A stretch of 31,934 nt of DNA from a virus: IMG/VR virus record IMGVR_UViG_3300020395_000055, positions 1-31,934 of that record. One strand, given 5' to 3'. The notes beneath the pieces are model-generated. The model ran no database searches. It saw nothing but the letters and a program-made list of their open reading frames with translations, and was not told where the DNA came from. The first letter of the stretch is position 1. Every line of letters begins with the position of its first letter. Below are positions 13,690 to 22,272 of this stretch, one piece after another. Made by a program: the position numbers and the translations under genes.

Positions 13690-16661
13690 TACATCATGTT
13701 AGCGACATCAGTTGTGAATTCAGGTACCAAACCAAACTTAGGCATTAGATATGGATCCGCATCCAATCTATTCTCTGTAGGAATTATAACCTCAGAGTCA
13801 CCACCACCGCCACCAACGACAGTAGGTTTAGTATTAACTTCCTCTTTTATGACTGTACCTGCTGTACTTGCTATCTCTTCTTGCTTCCTAGTTAACTCCT
13901 CATTCTCCTTAAGTTGTGCTTCATCTAATACTTCACCAGACATAGCACCTGTCTTAAGCTCTCCCATCTTAGCACCAAACTCCATAAGAGTTTTCTCTAA
14001 GTCATCTATAGGTTTCTGCCTCGCTTCTGCCTCTGCTTCTAATTTCTTTCTCTCTTCCCTTGGAGTAGTCTTCCACTGGAAGAATTCTGCTGCCTTTGGA
14101 TCTGCGACAATACTATCAATAAGAGAAGGATCCACCTTCTTACCATGTCCTCTCCTATTACCACCAGACTTGAGCCCAGCATGTTTAGCAAGTGCGTATG
14201 CCAACTCAGGTGACTTAAGTACCTTCTTAAACTCAGAACCACTAGGTGATAGATGAGGTTTCTTCTGTCCCCATCCAAACCATCCACCTTTGTCATCTAC
14301 ACGTTGAAGACTCTTAATAGTAAAGTCATTAGCAGTCCTAGTATAACTTGCACCATAATCAGTATCCCCGATCTTGAAGTGATTGGTATGCTTCTGTCCA
14401 CTTCTATATGTCTTTGCTTCATCATCCTTAAGCATACCACCTTCACTAAACATTTTGAGTGTAGGTTTGAAATGTCCACCCTCAGAGAATGGTAATGCAT
14501 ATCCACCAGCTGCTGCTTGACGCATCCTTAAGCTGGTAAGTCCACCATTCTTCTTAGTAGCAGGAGTATTAAATGGTACAACATAAGCACCACCTGCTGC
14601 ATACTGTTTATATCCTACCCACTCAGTGCCATGACCAATAAAGGATGTGCTTCTACCACCATCAAGTGATACAGGATATCCAGACATAGGACCGTTAATC
14701 CATCCACCTTTAGCGAAACCAAAGAAACTCTTAACCTTATCAAATCCTGACGTAATCATATTCTTAACGCCAGATGCTCCTGCAATTCCCTTATTCATAA
14801 GGTTCATAGCAGCAAGCACATCAACCATCTTAGTGAAGTTACCAACAATACCATCTTCACCGATGAATACCTTTAATAACTCTACCCTAAAGTTAAACTC
14901 ACTCTCTTTCTTTTCTTGCTCTGCTTTATCTCTACCAGCTCCACCACCTACATCAGCACCTAACATTGATAGAGGTACACCAAATGCATTAGCAATAGGT
15001 GCTAGTGCATTACCTAATAGACTCTTCAGTGGTGCAGGTAAAAACTTACCAAACATTCTACCTACCATACCAATAGCAGATATAATACCAATACCGATTG
15101 CTTTAAATGGTAACAGCATTACTTCTCCAATGCCCTTGCCCATCTCTCCAACTCTCTTCAGAGAAGTAGCAACAAGTTTAATTGGACCTGCTGTCATCTC
15201 ACCACCACCTGCCATCTGAGGTATTGGGGATGGTACCACAACAGGACCTCCCATTGCTCTCTGGGTGGCTTCTGCCATTCCTCCCTGGTCCCCACTCTTA
15301 TCCTTAGGTGCGAAGAATTTAAGTACCTTAGTAAGTGTCTGTAATACAAATAAGAATGGTGACAACATCATCTTCAGTCCACCACCAACCCACTTAGCGA
15401 TCTGTGGTAGATAAGGTTCTACAATATCAAGGAGAGTATTAAAGACATCTGCCATGCCCTGAAAAAATTCAGTCATGGGTTCCTTGATTGCACCAATAAC
15501 AGCGTTAAAGGTGTCACTAACTTGACCAATAAATCTCTGTACAGGTTCAATAAGTGGTTCTAGCATGCCACCTATCGCTTTACCTACAGGTGCTCCTACC
15601 ATACCACCGAGAGCACCACCAACCATACCTAATCCAGGTATACCAGTTGCATTACCAAGCATGTCACCTAGTTTAGCACCTGCCATCTGACCAACAGCAG
15701 CACCACCACCTGCTCCAATAGACTCTGCCATACCAGCACCATCTAACTGAGCACCAGTAAATGCCATAGTTGCAGCACCAAGACTACCAACCATCCTCGC
15801 CATACGAGTTGATTTGAATGCCTTGAGCTTATTCATAAGCTTTCCTTGCTTATGCATATTCATAATGCCCTTACCTAGGGACATTACTACCCAAGCAAGT
15901 GCCTTAACTGTATTGACTGGACTCTTTAAGAATGCCAGACCAATAAACAATGGTGCAGCAGATGCTACAAACTGTATAGCACCAAAGAATCCCTTCAATG
16001 ATAGGGGATTCTCCATAAATTTAGTGAATCCATCAAGACCTGACCCCACCAGCATCGTGGTGACTTTGAATACAAACTTACCTAATGCAAATAGTCCCTT
16101 AGCAAGTTTCTCAATCTTTCCAGGATTATTAGCAATCCAATCCAGTGCTTTGTACATGACAAAGAACTTGAGGAAGAAGGTTGCAAACTTTACAAGTGCT
16201 CCCCAAATACCACTAAATGCTTTCTTAGTACTCTGTGCAAACGTTTCTCTTATCTTCTTAAACAGAGGAGCTTCTGCTCCCTTCTCTGCTGCATCTCTCT
16301 TTGCTTTTTCATCTGCCTTCTTTCTTTCCCGTGCTGCTTGCTTATCCCGTGCGTCTTTCTCTTTCTTTAATTGCTTCTCTCTCTTTATAAGTTCTTGATT
16401 GTCCTTAATCTGCTCAGATACAGATGCCTTAAGAGATGACACCATTGCTGCTGAGTTAGCAGATATACTATTAAGTACTGACCCAAGTGAGTTGATACCA
16501 GATACAACTGATGCCATACCCACTGTCATACTATTTTCAATTTCTCCTAACCGCTTGGCAGCAGTCATAGGAGTATATTTCTTTGCAGCACCAGACGTGC
16601 CTTTATAAGATATCATCTTATAGAGACCTGCCTTTTCTATCTTAACTTGTGGTGCTGCCAT
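13689..16661 (-). CDS. Tape-measure-like tail/baseplate hub protein, 990 aa (paralogue of the next gene upstream)
   Basis: This protein has tape-measure features: an N-terminal charged coiled coil (about residues 75-130, Lys/Glu/Arg-rich), a hydrophobic helical block (about 145-260, containing FFVMYKALDWIANNPGKIEK), and a Gly/Ala-rich block (about 285-370). Later stretches are hydrophobic and alternate with KGG and AGG turns (AAGGAYVVPF, AAGGYALPFSEGGHFKP). The first 450 residues align by eye with the upstream 999-residue protein, so the two are tandem paralogues. The C-terminal part is different: it lacks the M15 peptidase and ends in an acidic tail. Its likely role is tail length control or hub assembly, the position of T4 gp29. 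An enzyme is not evident. Confidence 0.7.
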   Translation of the reverse strand: MAAPQVKIEKAGLYKMISYKGTSGAAKKYTPMTAAKRLGEIENSMTVGMASVVSGINSLGSVLNSISANSAAMVSSLKASVSEQIKDNQELIKREKQLKKEKDARDKQAARERKKADEKAKRDAAEKGAEAPLFKKIRETFAQSTKKAFSGIWGALVKFATFFLKFFVMYKALDWIANNPGKIEKLAKGLFALGKFVFKVTTMLVGSGLDGFTKFMENPLSLKGFFGAIQFVASAAPLFIGLAFLKSPVNTVKALAWVVMSLGKGIMNMHKQGKLMNKLKAFKSTRMARMVGSLGAATMAFTGAQLDGAGMAESIGAGGGAAVGQMAGAKLGDMLGNATGIPGLGMVGGALGGMVGAPVGKAIGGMLEPLIEPVQRFIGQVSDTFNAVIGAIKEPMTEFFQGMADVFNTLLDIVEPYLPQIAKWVGGGLKMMLSPFLFVLQTLTKVLKFFAPKDKSGDQGGMAEATQRAMGGPVVVPSPIPQMAGGGEMTAGPIKLVATSLKRVGEMGKGIGEVMLLPFKAIGIGIISAIGMVGRMFGKFLPAPLKSLLGNALAPIANAFGVPLSMLGADVGGGAGRDKAEQEKKESEFNFRVELLKVFIGEDGIVGNFTKMVDVLAAMNLMNKGIAGASGVKNMITSGFDKVKSFFGFAKGGWINGPMSGYPVSLDGGRSTSFIGHGTEWVGYKQYAAGGAYVVPFNTPATKKNGGLTSLRMRQAAAGGYALPFSEGGHFKPTLKMFSEGGMLKDDEAKTYRSGQKHTNHFKIGDTDYGASYTRTANDFTIKSLQRVDDKGGWFGWGQKKPHLSPSGSEFKKVLKSPELAYALAKHAGLKSGGNRRGHGKKVDPSLIDSIVADPKAAEFFQWKTTPREERKKLEAEAEARQKPIDDLEKTLMEFGAKMGELKTGAMSGEVLDEAQLKENEELTRKQEEIASTAGTVIKEEVNTKPTVVGGGGGDSEVIIPTENRLDADPYLMPKFGLVPEFTTDVANMM

Positions 16662-16664
16662 TTA

Positions 16665-19664
16665 TTAACAGAGTGTCAACGATGGGGATGGTTTAGTGTA
16701 GGTAACCACAGTATTTCCTCCACCACCATTATTTATTACCGTATCCGTAACTTGCTGATGGAAAATGGTAGGTGGTGTAATGAAGTTACTGCGATCCTTG
16801 TCGCTCCTTGCTTTGAGCATCATCTGCTCAACTTGATGTTGCTGCTCATCTCTCCTCTTTGTCATCTGAGAGACATTAATTGCTGCAATATTATCACGAC
16901 TTTCTGGTGGATTACCTAGATTAAAACCTGCATTATTACTACCAAAGACACCACTCTCACCAAACTTACCTAATGTCTCTTCAAGTTTGGATAGTGTCTC
17001 CTGTCCAGTCGCAGGTTTCTCCTTAGGAGTAATATCTTCTGCTTCCTCACCTGCTGGTGGTTTAACTGTCTTAACTGGTGTAGTCTCACCTTTACCTGAG
17101 AGATTCTCCCAGTGCCATGCTTCATGTCCATCTGGATTATCAGTCTCATATCCTGGAATCTGACCGAATCCAAACTTCTTAGCATTCTGTCTCAACCACT
17201 TATAAGCACCATCTGTATACCACAAGTCAACTGCACGACCAAGACCATGATTAGAGGTGCCTGGTGCTGCTGCTGTTCCTGGTCCCAACTCATTATAAAG
17301 TTCCTGCTGTCTTCCATAAGACCTATATGAAGAGTTAATCCTAAAGTGAGTACCTAACTTAAATCCATCCTTTGCTGCTGCATCCATCATTGCTTTGAAT
17401 TGTGGTGCAATAGCATTAGACAAACTATGTCCATACCCAATAGATGTTAGTGCCTCAGGTGGTAAGTAACCATTCTGATATTCACCACCAGCAGCAAACT
17501 TCTGCCAATCTTTATTTGGATCCTGAGCCCAATCCCTATTCATAATAACAGGGTCTACATATTTCTTTGCCTTTCTATTATGCTCAGATACACCACCACC
17601 TGATGCTTTAGGTTCTACAACTTCAACAGGTTCTGGTGCATTCCAACTCTTAAAGATATCAATGGTCTTAATGACCATCTTATTAAAGATGTTGCCAGTC
17701 TCTAGTAATTGTTTTTGTAGCTCCTCATTTCTAAGCTCTTCTTCTGTCTTACTATTCTTTAAATCTCCTGTATTAATAGCCTTAACTGACGCAGCAGCAC
17801 TTCCTAATCCTTTACCTGCAATAACTGCACTACCACCTGTACCAAATAATTGTGCAAGTCTACCAATATCTCCACCGATGAATGCCATTGCTGGTGCAGC
17901 AGCAAATCCTAACATGGATATACCACCTACTACACCACCAAGCATCGCTCCACCGATTGCTTGCATAATACTCAACTGAGGACCTACAAGTCCTCCTCCT
18001 GCTGCCATCTCTGGGGGCTTAGCATCAACTTCTCCACCTTTTGCTCTACTCATACCATCAACATCCGTTAGTCCGAACGTTAAGAAGTCTACCACACCTC
18101 CAGCGATACTGCCAGGGTTCATTAACCTTTTTGCATTATTAACTATCCAACCTACGGTCTCACCTATAATTTTAAATGATGCTCCCGTAACAAACTTAAT
18201 AAAGTCCCACATTATCTTCAGTCCAGGCTGAAGTATAGTCCAGAGTGTAGAGAATAACTCACCTATCTCACTTAACCATTCTCCTCCACCAGCTGATTGC
18301 CAAACAGTCTTTATATAATCTCCTAGTAATGAGAAGTACCTCCCAATAGGTTCAAATAATGGTTTAAGTACTGGTGCAAATGTCTTACCTACCCACTCAC
18401 CTAAGAAACTACCAATAGCATTACCAACCATAGGTGCAAAAGGACCTAGGAATGGACCTAGTAGTGCAGTACCAGCAGCAGCACCTAAAATACCACCTGC
18501 TGCCATACCTGCACCTGCACCAACTGCTGAAGTTGGATCCTCTCCTGATGCTAATCCACCTAGTGCTCTAGTAACACCACCTATACCTGCTAATCCCTTC
18601 TGGAATCCAGGTTTCATGAAATTCTTCTGTAATCCTTTGGCACCCTTCTTAAACCCAATCTTTCCTCTCTGGGCTAATTTCTGGAGACCTGTCTTACTTC
18701 TTGGTTTATATTGGGTCTGGAATCGACCCTTCATCTCAGATTCATACAGGTTAGAGGACATCCCCTTACCTGCTCTCTTACCTCTCTTCCTGTCTGCTCT
18801 CTGAGCAGCTTTCATATTAGATTCGTATTCTTCCTTCGTGTATATTACACCCGTCCTTCTATCCCTATACCCGTTAATACGTGTCTTGCGGTCAACTGCT
18901 TGCTCCGCTTGCATTGTACCATGAGTATCAAAGACATTGCGTAGTCTCTGAATATCATTAATTGCCTTCCAAGGCATGAGTAGGTACTGTGCAAACCTAA
19001 GTGCAGCAATACCACCTATTAATTGGAAAGCACCAAGTAATCCTCTTAATGACCTCTTAACTGGACCTTCACCAAAATCTCTACCTACTAGATTAGTAAG
19101 ACCAGTAAGTACTCCGTTCACACCAAACCCTATGATCTTGGCAATAAACTTACCAATCATAAAGATTGCTTTAAAAGTCTTAGTAATCTTCTCAGGATCT
19201 GCTTTGGATAACCAATCTAATGCTCCATAAGCAACAAAGAAAGTCAATATATTGGTCAATAGTTTACCAATACCCTCTAAGAATGATTTAATCGGACCCT
19301 TAGCTGCTGACTTAGCAGCATCTATTCCCTCTTTCTGTGCTTCTTTCGTACCTGCTTCAGCAGCATCCTCTGCTTTAGTTCTTTTCTGTTTCTTAAACTT
19401 TTTCTTTAGAGAATTTAACATGGACTTGAAGGTTTTCTTCTCCTCCTTATTCTCGTCCTCTAATTTATTTACTTGTTGTCGCCCCTTATTTGCTAACCAT
19501 TCACGCTCAAACTTAATAAGCTCATGTGCTTGCGAGAAATTCTTAGCAACACTTTCAGTAGTTGTACCAAGACTATTGATACCTTTGCCGATCGATGCAA
19601 ACCCTGCGTCAAGAGGATTCTTAACTGCTACAGGTTTGATTTTGACAAAACTACGAATTGCCAT
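16665..19664 (-). CDS. Tape-measure-like hub protein with a C-terminal M15 (VanY-type) peptidase domain, 999 aa
   Basis: The N-terminal part (coiled coil at about 50-110; hydrophobic block with FFVAYGALDWLSKADPEKIT; Gly/Ala-rich block) matches the tandem 990-residue paralogue. Residues about 765-855 form a peptidase domain of the M15 D,D-/L,D-carboxypeptidase family. It has an SSYRSYGRQQELYN motif (near 780), SNHGLGRAVDLW (near 805) with the zinc ligands His and Asp of SxHxxGxAxD, and HEAWHWEN (near 850) with the last zinc ligand His. This would cut peptidoglycan cross-links as the tail penetrates the host wall, a role done in T4 by the gp5 lysozyme. It begins on the TAATG after gp51. Confidence 0.8.
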   Translation of the reverse strand: MAIRSFVKIKPVAVKNPLDAGFASIGKGINSLGTTTESVAKNFSQAHELIKFEREWLANKGRQQVNKLEDENKEEKKTFKSMLNSLKKKFKKQKRTKAEDAAEAGTKEAQKEGIDAAKSAAKGPIKSFLEGIGKLLTNILTFFVAYGALDWLSKADPEKITKTFKAIFMIGKFIAKIIGFGVNGVLTGLTNLVGRDFGEGPVKRSLRGLLGAFQLIGGIAALRFAQYLLMPWKAINDIQRLRNVFDTHGTMQAEQAVDRKTRINGYRDRRTGVIYTKEEYESNMKAAQRADRKRGKRAGKGMSSNLYESEMKGRFQTQYKPRSKTGLQKLAQRGKIGFKKGAKGLQKNFMKPGFQKGLAGIGGVTRALGGLASGEDPTSAVGAGAGMAAGGILGAAAGTALLGPFLGPFAPMVGNAIGSFLGEWVGKTFAPVLKPLFEPIGRYFSLLGDYIKTVWQSAGGGEWLSEIGELFSTLWTILQPGLKIMWDFIKFVTGASFKIIGETVGWIVNNAKRLMNPGSIAGGVVDFLTFGLTDVDGMSRAKGGEVDAKPPEMAAGGGLVGPQLSIMQAIGGAMLGGVVGGISMLGFAAAPAMAFIGGDIGRLAQLFGTGGSAVIAGKGLGSAAASVKAINTGDLKNSKTEEELRNEELQKQLLETGNIFNKMVIKTIDIFKSWNAPEPVEVVEPKASGGGVSEHNRKAKKYVDPVIMNRDWAQDPNKDWQKFAAGGEYQNGYLPPEALTSIGYGHSLSNAIAPQFKAMMDAAAKDGFKLGTHFRINSSYRSYGRQQELYNELGPGTAAAPGTSNHGLGRAVDLWYTDGAYKWLRQNAKKFGFGQIPGYETDNPDGHEAWHWENLSGKGETTPVKTVKPPAGEEAEDITPKEKPATGQETLSKLEETLGKFGESGVFGSNNAGFNLGNPPESRDNIAAINVSQMTKRRDEQQHQVEQMMLKARSDKDRSNFITPPTIFHQQVTDTVINNGGGGNTVVTYTKPSPSLTLC

Positions 19665-19849
19665 TATAGCGACATTCCAGATTGAGCTTGACTATTCCGT
19701 CTTTCCTCCTCAGCTATGTGTGCCATAAGTAAACCGACATAAACGTCACGTTCCCAAGGCATCATATTTTCTAAGTCTTCAAGAGAATATTTGTGATGTT
19801 GCATTAATGCAAAGTTAGTCTTGTAGTAATTCTCAAGACTATTGTGCAT
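19664..19849 (-). CDS. 51: Baseplate hub assembly protein, gp51-like, 61 aa
   Basis: The 61-residue protein (MHNSLENYYKTNFALMQHHK...) has the NYYxxxFxLMxHHKYSLEDLEN... MPWERDVYVGLLMAHIAEEE pattern seen in small gp51 proteins of T4-like cyanophages. It lies directly after gp26, as expected for the hub-assembly pair (T4 gp51 is a catalytic assembly factor, not in the virion). It ends on the TAATG that starts the 999-residue tape-measure-like gene. The assignment depends mostly on gene order and short motif similarity. Confidence 0.75.
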   Translation of the reverse strand: MHNSLENYYKTNFALMQHHKYSLEDLENMMPWERDVYVGLLMAHIAEEERRNSQAQSGMSL

Positions 19850-19854
19850 AAGGG

Positions 19855-20559
19855 CTACTCGAAAAAAGATGCTAGTCCTTCTAATACTAAATCACTGGTC
19901 ACCTTAGTCTTAGGGTTATATACAGGAATTGTATGAGAGAGTTTAGGCATAGTTTCAAAGAAGTTTTGAATCTTTGCAAACTGCTCACTATTCAAATTCT
20001 CTAGGAAGTCTAATGCTTCTGCTGGAGTGAAATCATCATATACTTCTTCCTTGTCATAAACCTGCTCAATACAATTAGCAGCAAGTTTAAAGATATCCTC
20101 TAATCCAGGTGTTTCAGACATATTCTGTGAAATGAATACATCGATTGACGGATATTTCATAATAATACCGACCCCATCACCTACTTCAATCTTAGTAGTG
20201 TGACCTTCTGGGATTACAACTTCAACATCTTCTAGGGGGATTTGAATTTCCACCTTAGTTTTCTCATCATCTGGTGCGATAATTGTAAATTCACTAACTT
20301 CACCAACTGCCTTAGAACGAATCTTAAGGAAGATATACTCAATCTCAAAGGTTGCAAGTTCTTCAACTTTTCCCTTCAAATTGGTACAATTCTTGATGAT
20401 AGTCTTCACTGCTTTCATCATTTGCTTGTCGTCTTTCGACTCCATTGCAAGATAAAGCAATTTCTCTTCTTTTACAAGAAAAGGTCGATAATGTACTTTT
20501 TTGCCTGTAATAGGCAACTCCATCTCATACTCAGGGATGGCTAATTTAGGTAAAGGCAT
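19855..20559 (-). CDS. 26: Baseplate hub subunit, gp26-like, 234 aa
   Basis: The start (MPLPKLAIPEYEMELPITGK, followed by KVHYRPFLVKEEKLLYLAME) matches the T4 gp26 family, whose N-terminal domain has this P-x-Y-x-x-x-LP-x-x-G...YRPFLVKEEK pattern. The C-terminal half (DVFISQNMSETPGLEDIFKL, AANCIEQVYDKEE, TPAEALDFLENLNSEQFAKI) fits the helical part of the same family. Length (234) is near T4 gp26 (208). It is a baseplate hub component. A CTAAATA element lies upstream, and gp51 follows after 5 bases. Confidence 0.85.
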   Translation of the reverse strand: MPLPKLAIPEYEMELPITGKKVHYRPFLVKEEKLLYLAMESKDDKQMMKAVKTIIKNCTNLKGKVEELATFEIEYIFLKIRSKAVGEVSEFTIIAPDDEKTKVEIQIPLEDVEVVIPEGHTTKIEVGDGVGIIMKYPSIDVFISQNMSETPGLEDIFKLAANCIEQVYDKEEVYDDFTPAEALDFLENLNSEQFAKIQNFFETMPKLSHTIPVYNPKTKVTSDLVLEGLASFFE

Positions 20560-20580
20560 AACGAATGCATTAATATAAGT

Positions 20581-20587
20581 TATTTAG
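20581..20587 (-). promoter_or_regulatory. Candidate late promoter before gp26 (CTAAATA)
   Basis: The minus strand reads TAGCTAAATAACTTATA, immediately after the stop codon of the gp54-like gene and 22 bases before the gp26 ATG at 20559. It is the same CTAAATA variant seen before gp5. Confidence 0.45.
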
Positions 20588-21316
20588 CTAGCTAAATCCA
20601 GCTACTTCTCCTTGGTCGATATTTAGTCCAAGTATGTCACTAACAGTGCCAAATGGGTTAACTACCTTATCTTTAGTATCTGCTTTCCAAGGAAGTAAGT
20701 CATTTTGAATGGTATCAAACCTATGTCTCTCATATGCAAAGGTAACATCCAACTTAATTAGATCTGCTTGAGCATTATTAAACTGGTGTCCAGACATATC
20801 TATAGGAAATGCTCCAAACATCTGCCATACAGCAGAAGACCTATTCATTCTACTCTCATATTTAACATCATTTATATATCCTTCCATCTTTACAGGTGCT
20901 GCTAATTCCCACTTAGCAACAATAATATTACTTACATATTCATCATAGAATGTGACTCTATTCTCTTGATCAGCAGCAGTTAACATCATCCATTGGTCAA
21001 ATAACTGCCTATGAATCATATCTTTAGTAACAATGAATGAACAGGTAAATTCACTAACTGCTTGACCAGTTGCATACTTGTGTTGGACACCGACTGCTTT
21101 AATAGATGATGTAGTAACCCTTCTACCAGGTACTGATACATCATCAGCAAACATATCTATTGCTTGTGCTAGTTCAGTCTGCCTTGACCTGAGGTCAGGA
21201 TTTCTTGTCCAAACTACAGCAGGAATTGGAATTCTAACTTCATACAGGTTACTCCGAGATGGCTCTTTATTGCCACTCATAACCGTGTCTAGGAAGACAT
21301 TAAATCCTGTTCTCAT
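20588..21316 (-). CDS. Tail-tube-fold protein, probably gp54-like baseplate tail tube initiator, 242 aa
   Basis: The sequence follows the pattern of contractile-tail tube folds (gp19/gp48/gp54): an N-terminal segment that binds the tube (SNLYEVRIPIPAVV), then ADDVSVPGRRVTTSSIKAVG, then a long beta-sheet core (QAVSEFTCSFIVTKDMIHRQ, FDQWMMLT, NRVTFYDEYVSNIIVAKWEL) and MFGAFPIDMSGHQF...LDVTFAYERH. This is typical of tube-like proteins. It sits among hub genes next to gp26. In T4 gp54 caps the baseplate with gp48; here gp48 is divergently located. The tube-fold assignment is firmer than the gp54 name. Its start overlaps the previous gene by ATGA. Confidence 0.65.
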   Translation of the reverse strand: MRTGFNVFLDTVMSGNKEPSRSNLYEVRIPIPAVVWTRNPDLRSRQTELAQAIDMFADDVSVPGRRVTTSSIKAVGVQHKYATGQAVSEFTCSFIVTKDMIHRQLFDQWMMLTAADQENRVTFYDEYVSNIIVAKWELAAPVKMEGYINDVKYESRMNRSSAVWQMFGAFPIDMSGHQFNNAQADLIKLDVTFAYERHRFDTIQNDLLPWKADTKDKVVNPFGTVSDILGLNIDQGEVAGFS

Positions 21317-21792
21317 TTTAGTCTACTCCATATAACTCGACTTGGAACCTCCAAGATCTTTTTAAGACCCTTAGGTCTCATAACGAACTGCTCCACTGGT
21401 ATAGGAGTCATATCTTCAAAGTTATCACGTGGTACTTCGTACACACTTGTACAACTATTCATAAAGTATTTATGGTGGCAACGCATAGGATATGAAATAC
21501 TACCAGCTGCCCAGCTGGCACCTACTGATTTACGTGTACTAGGACGTAAATAGTGTATATTACCACCAGAGAATTGCTTCTTATCATAGTCTACATCAGT
21601 TATTTGTACCATTGGGAAGGTATCCCAGAATAGTAAATCTGGTGTCTGAGCACTATAATTGAAGAAAATAATATCACCCACGGTAAAAGCACCAGTATAA
21701 GACTGTAGTCCAAACTGGAGTTGCTCACGGTACCACGACTTACTACGAAAGGCACCACCTGCTAAATCTTTTACGTCTGCGAAAATGCTCAT
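21313..21792 (-). CDS. Conserved-type structural or assembly protein of unknown function, 159 aa
   Basis: The product (MSIFADVKDLAGGAFRSKSW...) lies between gp4 and the gp54-like gene with ATGA junctions on both sides, so it is part of the late structural operon. It is beta-rich: VGDIIFFNYSAQTPDLLFWD, then TFPMVQITDVDYDKKQF and GNIHYLRPSTRK. This Y-x-x-x-x-x-D-x-L-x-x-W-D-x-FP-x-V motif followed by G-N-x-HYLRP reminds me of small proteins in other large phages, but I cannot name the family with certainty. It has a Cys-containing segment (MRCHHKYFMNSCTSV). A head-completion, neck or baseplate role is possible. Confidence 0.65.
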   Translation of the reverse strand: MSIFADVKDLAGGAFRSKSWYREQLQFGLQSYTGAFTVGDIIFFNYSAQTPDLLFWDTFPMVQITDVDYDKKQFSGGNIHYLRPSTRKSVGASWAAGSISYPMRCHHKYFMNSCTSVYEVPRDNFEDMTPIPVEQFVMRPKGLKKILEVPSRVIWSRLK

Positions 21793-22226
21793 TTAATATT
21801 TAAGTGATTTTCAGTTAATATAAGAAATGTCATCCCCCTATCCATACACCAAGACCTAGCTGCCTTCCATTTAGCAGCATTCACGTTATATGTCTTAACT
21901 TCACTTAGAAACGTCCGAGACTTCTGTTTCCTCCGTTTCGGTGGTTTAGTCTGTACATAAGGTTTAATTTCAATGATTGATTTCGCAAGTCGTCCGTTCT
22001 TCGTGATTGCTTTAACATAGAAATCGGGATAATAGCGATGCACACGATTATCCAAGGGACTACGATAAGGTATAACGTATTCTTCACTTCCCCACTCCAA
22101 AACATTTGCGTTACCATCACACCATAGCATAAATTTGCGTTCCCACAAACTCCTATAAATAATATTGGTAGGATCACCCTTATACTTATGTTTGTTTGAT
22201 GGTTTGTAGCGTCCTTTATAACTCAT
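21789..22226 (-). CDS. 4: Head completion protein, gp4-like, with nuclease-type motif, 145 aa
   Basis: The start is set at the ATG at 22226 (MSYKGRYKPSNKHKYKGD...), which matches the S/GYKGxYKPxNxxKYxGD opening of T4-type gp4. An in-frame ATG at 22265 would add 13 residues and run into the divergent gp48. A PD-(D/E)XK-like motif set is visible: Glu30 in SLWERKF, Asp68 in RYYPDFYV and Glu86-x-Lys88 in SIIEIKPY, followed by a helix. This fits the nuclease-like fold of gp4, which acts in head completion before tail joining. It overlaps the next gene by ATGA. The plus-strand late promoter for gp48 lies within its 5' end. Confidence 0.85.
   Translation of the reverse strand: MSYKGRYKPSNKHKYKGDPTNIIYRSLWERKFMLWCDGNANVLEWGSEEYVIPYRSPLDNRVHRYYPDFYVKAITKNGRLAKSIIEIKPYVQTKPPKRRKQKSRTFLSEVKTYNVNAAKWKAARSWCMDRGMTFLILTENHLNIK
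22154..22161 (+). promoter_or_regulatory. T4-type late promoter for gp48-gp53, inside gp4
   Basis: The plus strand reads TCCTATAAATAATAT, an exact TATAAATA. It lies 111 bases upstream of the gp48 ATG at 22273, within and antisense to the 5' end of gp4. It is the only good plus-strand late element found ahead of the two plus-strand genes. Initiation here would run antisense through the gp4 start codon. Confidence 0.65.
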
Positions 22227-22272
22227 GCCATTAGTATATCCCAGAAGTAAACCGTTAGGTGTCAATAGTAGA

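Noticed and set aside
14500-18600. Many short similar DNA words (such as CACCACCTGC) that look like repeats
   Set aside because: They encode the Gly/Ala-rich stretches of the two tail proteins and come from codon choice, not from a repeat element or CRISPR.
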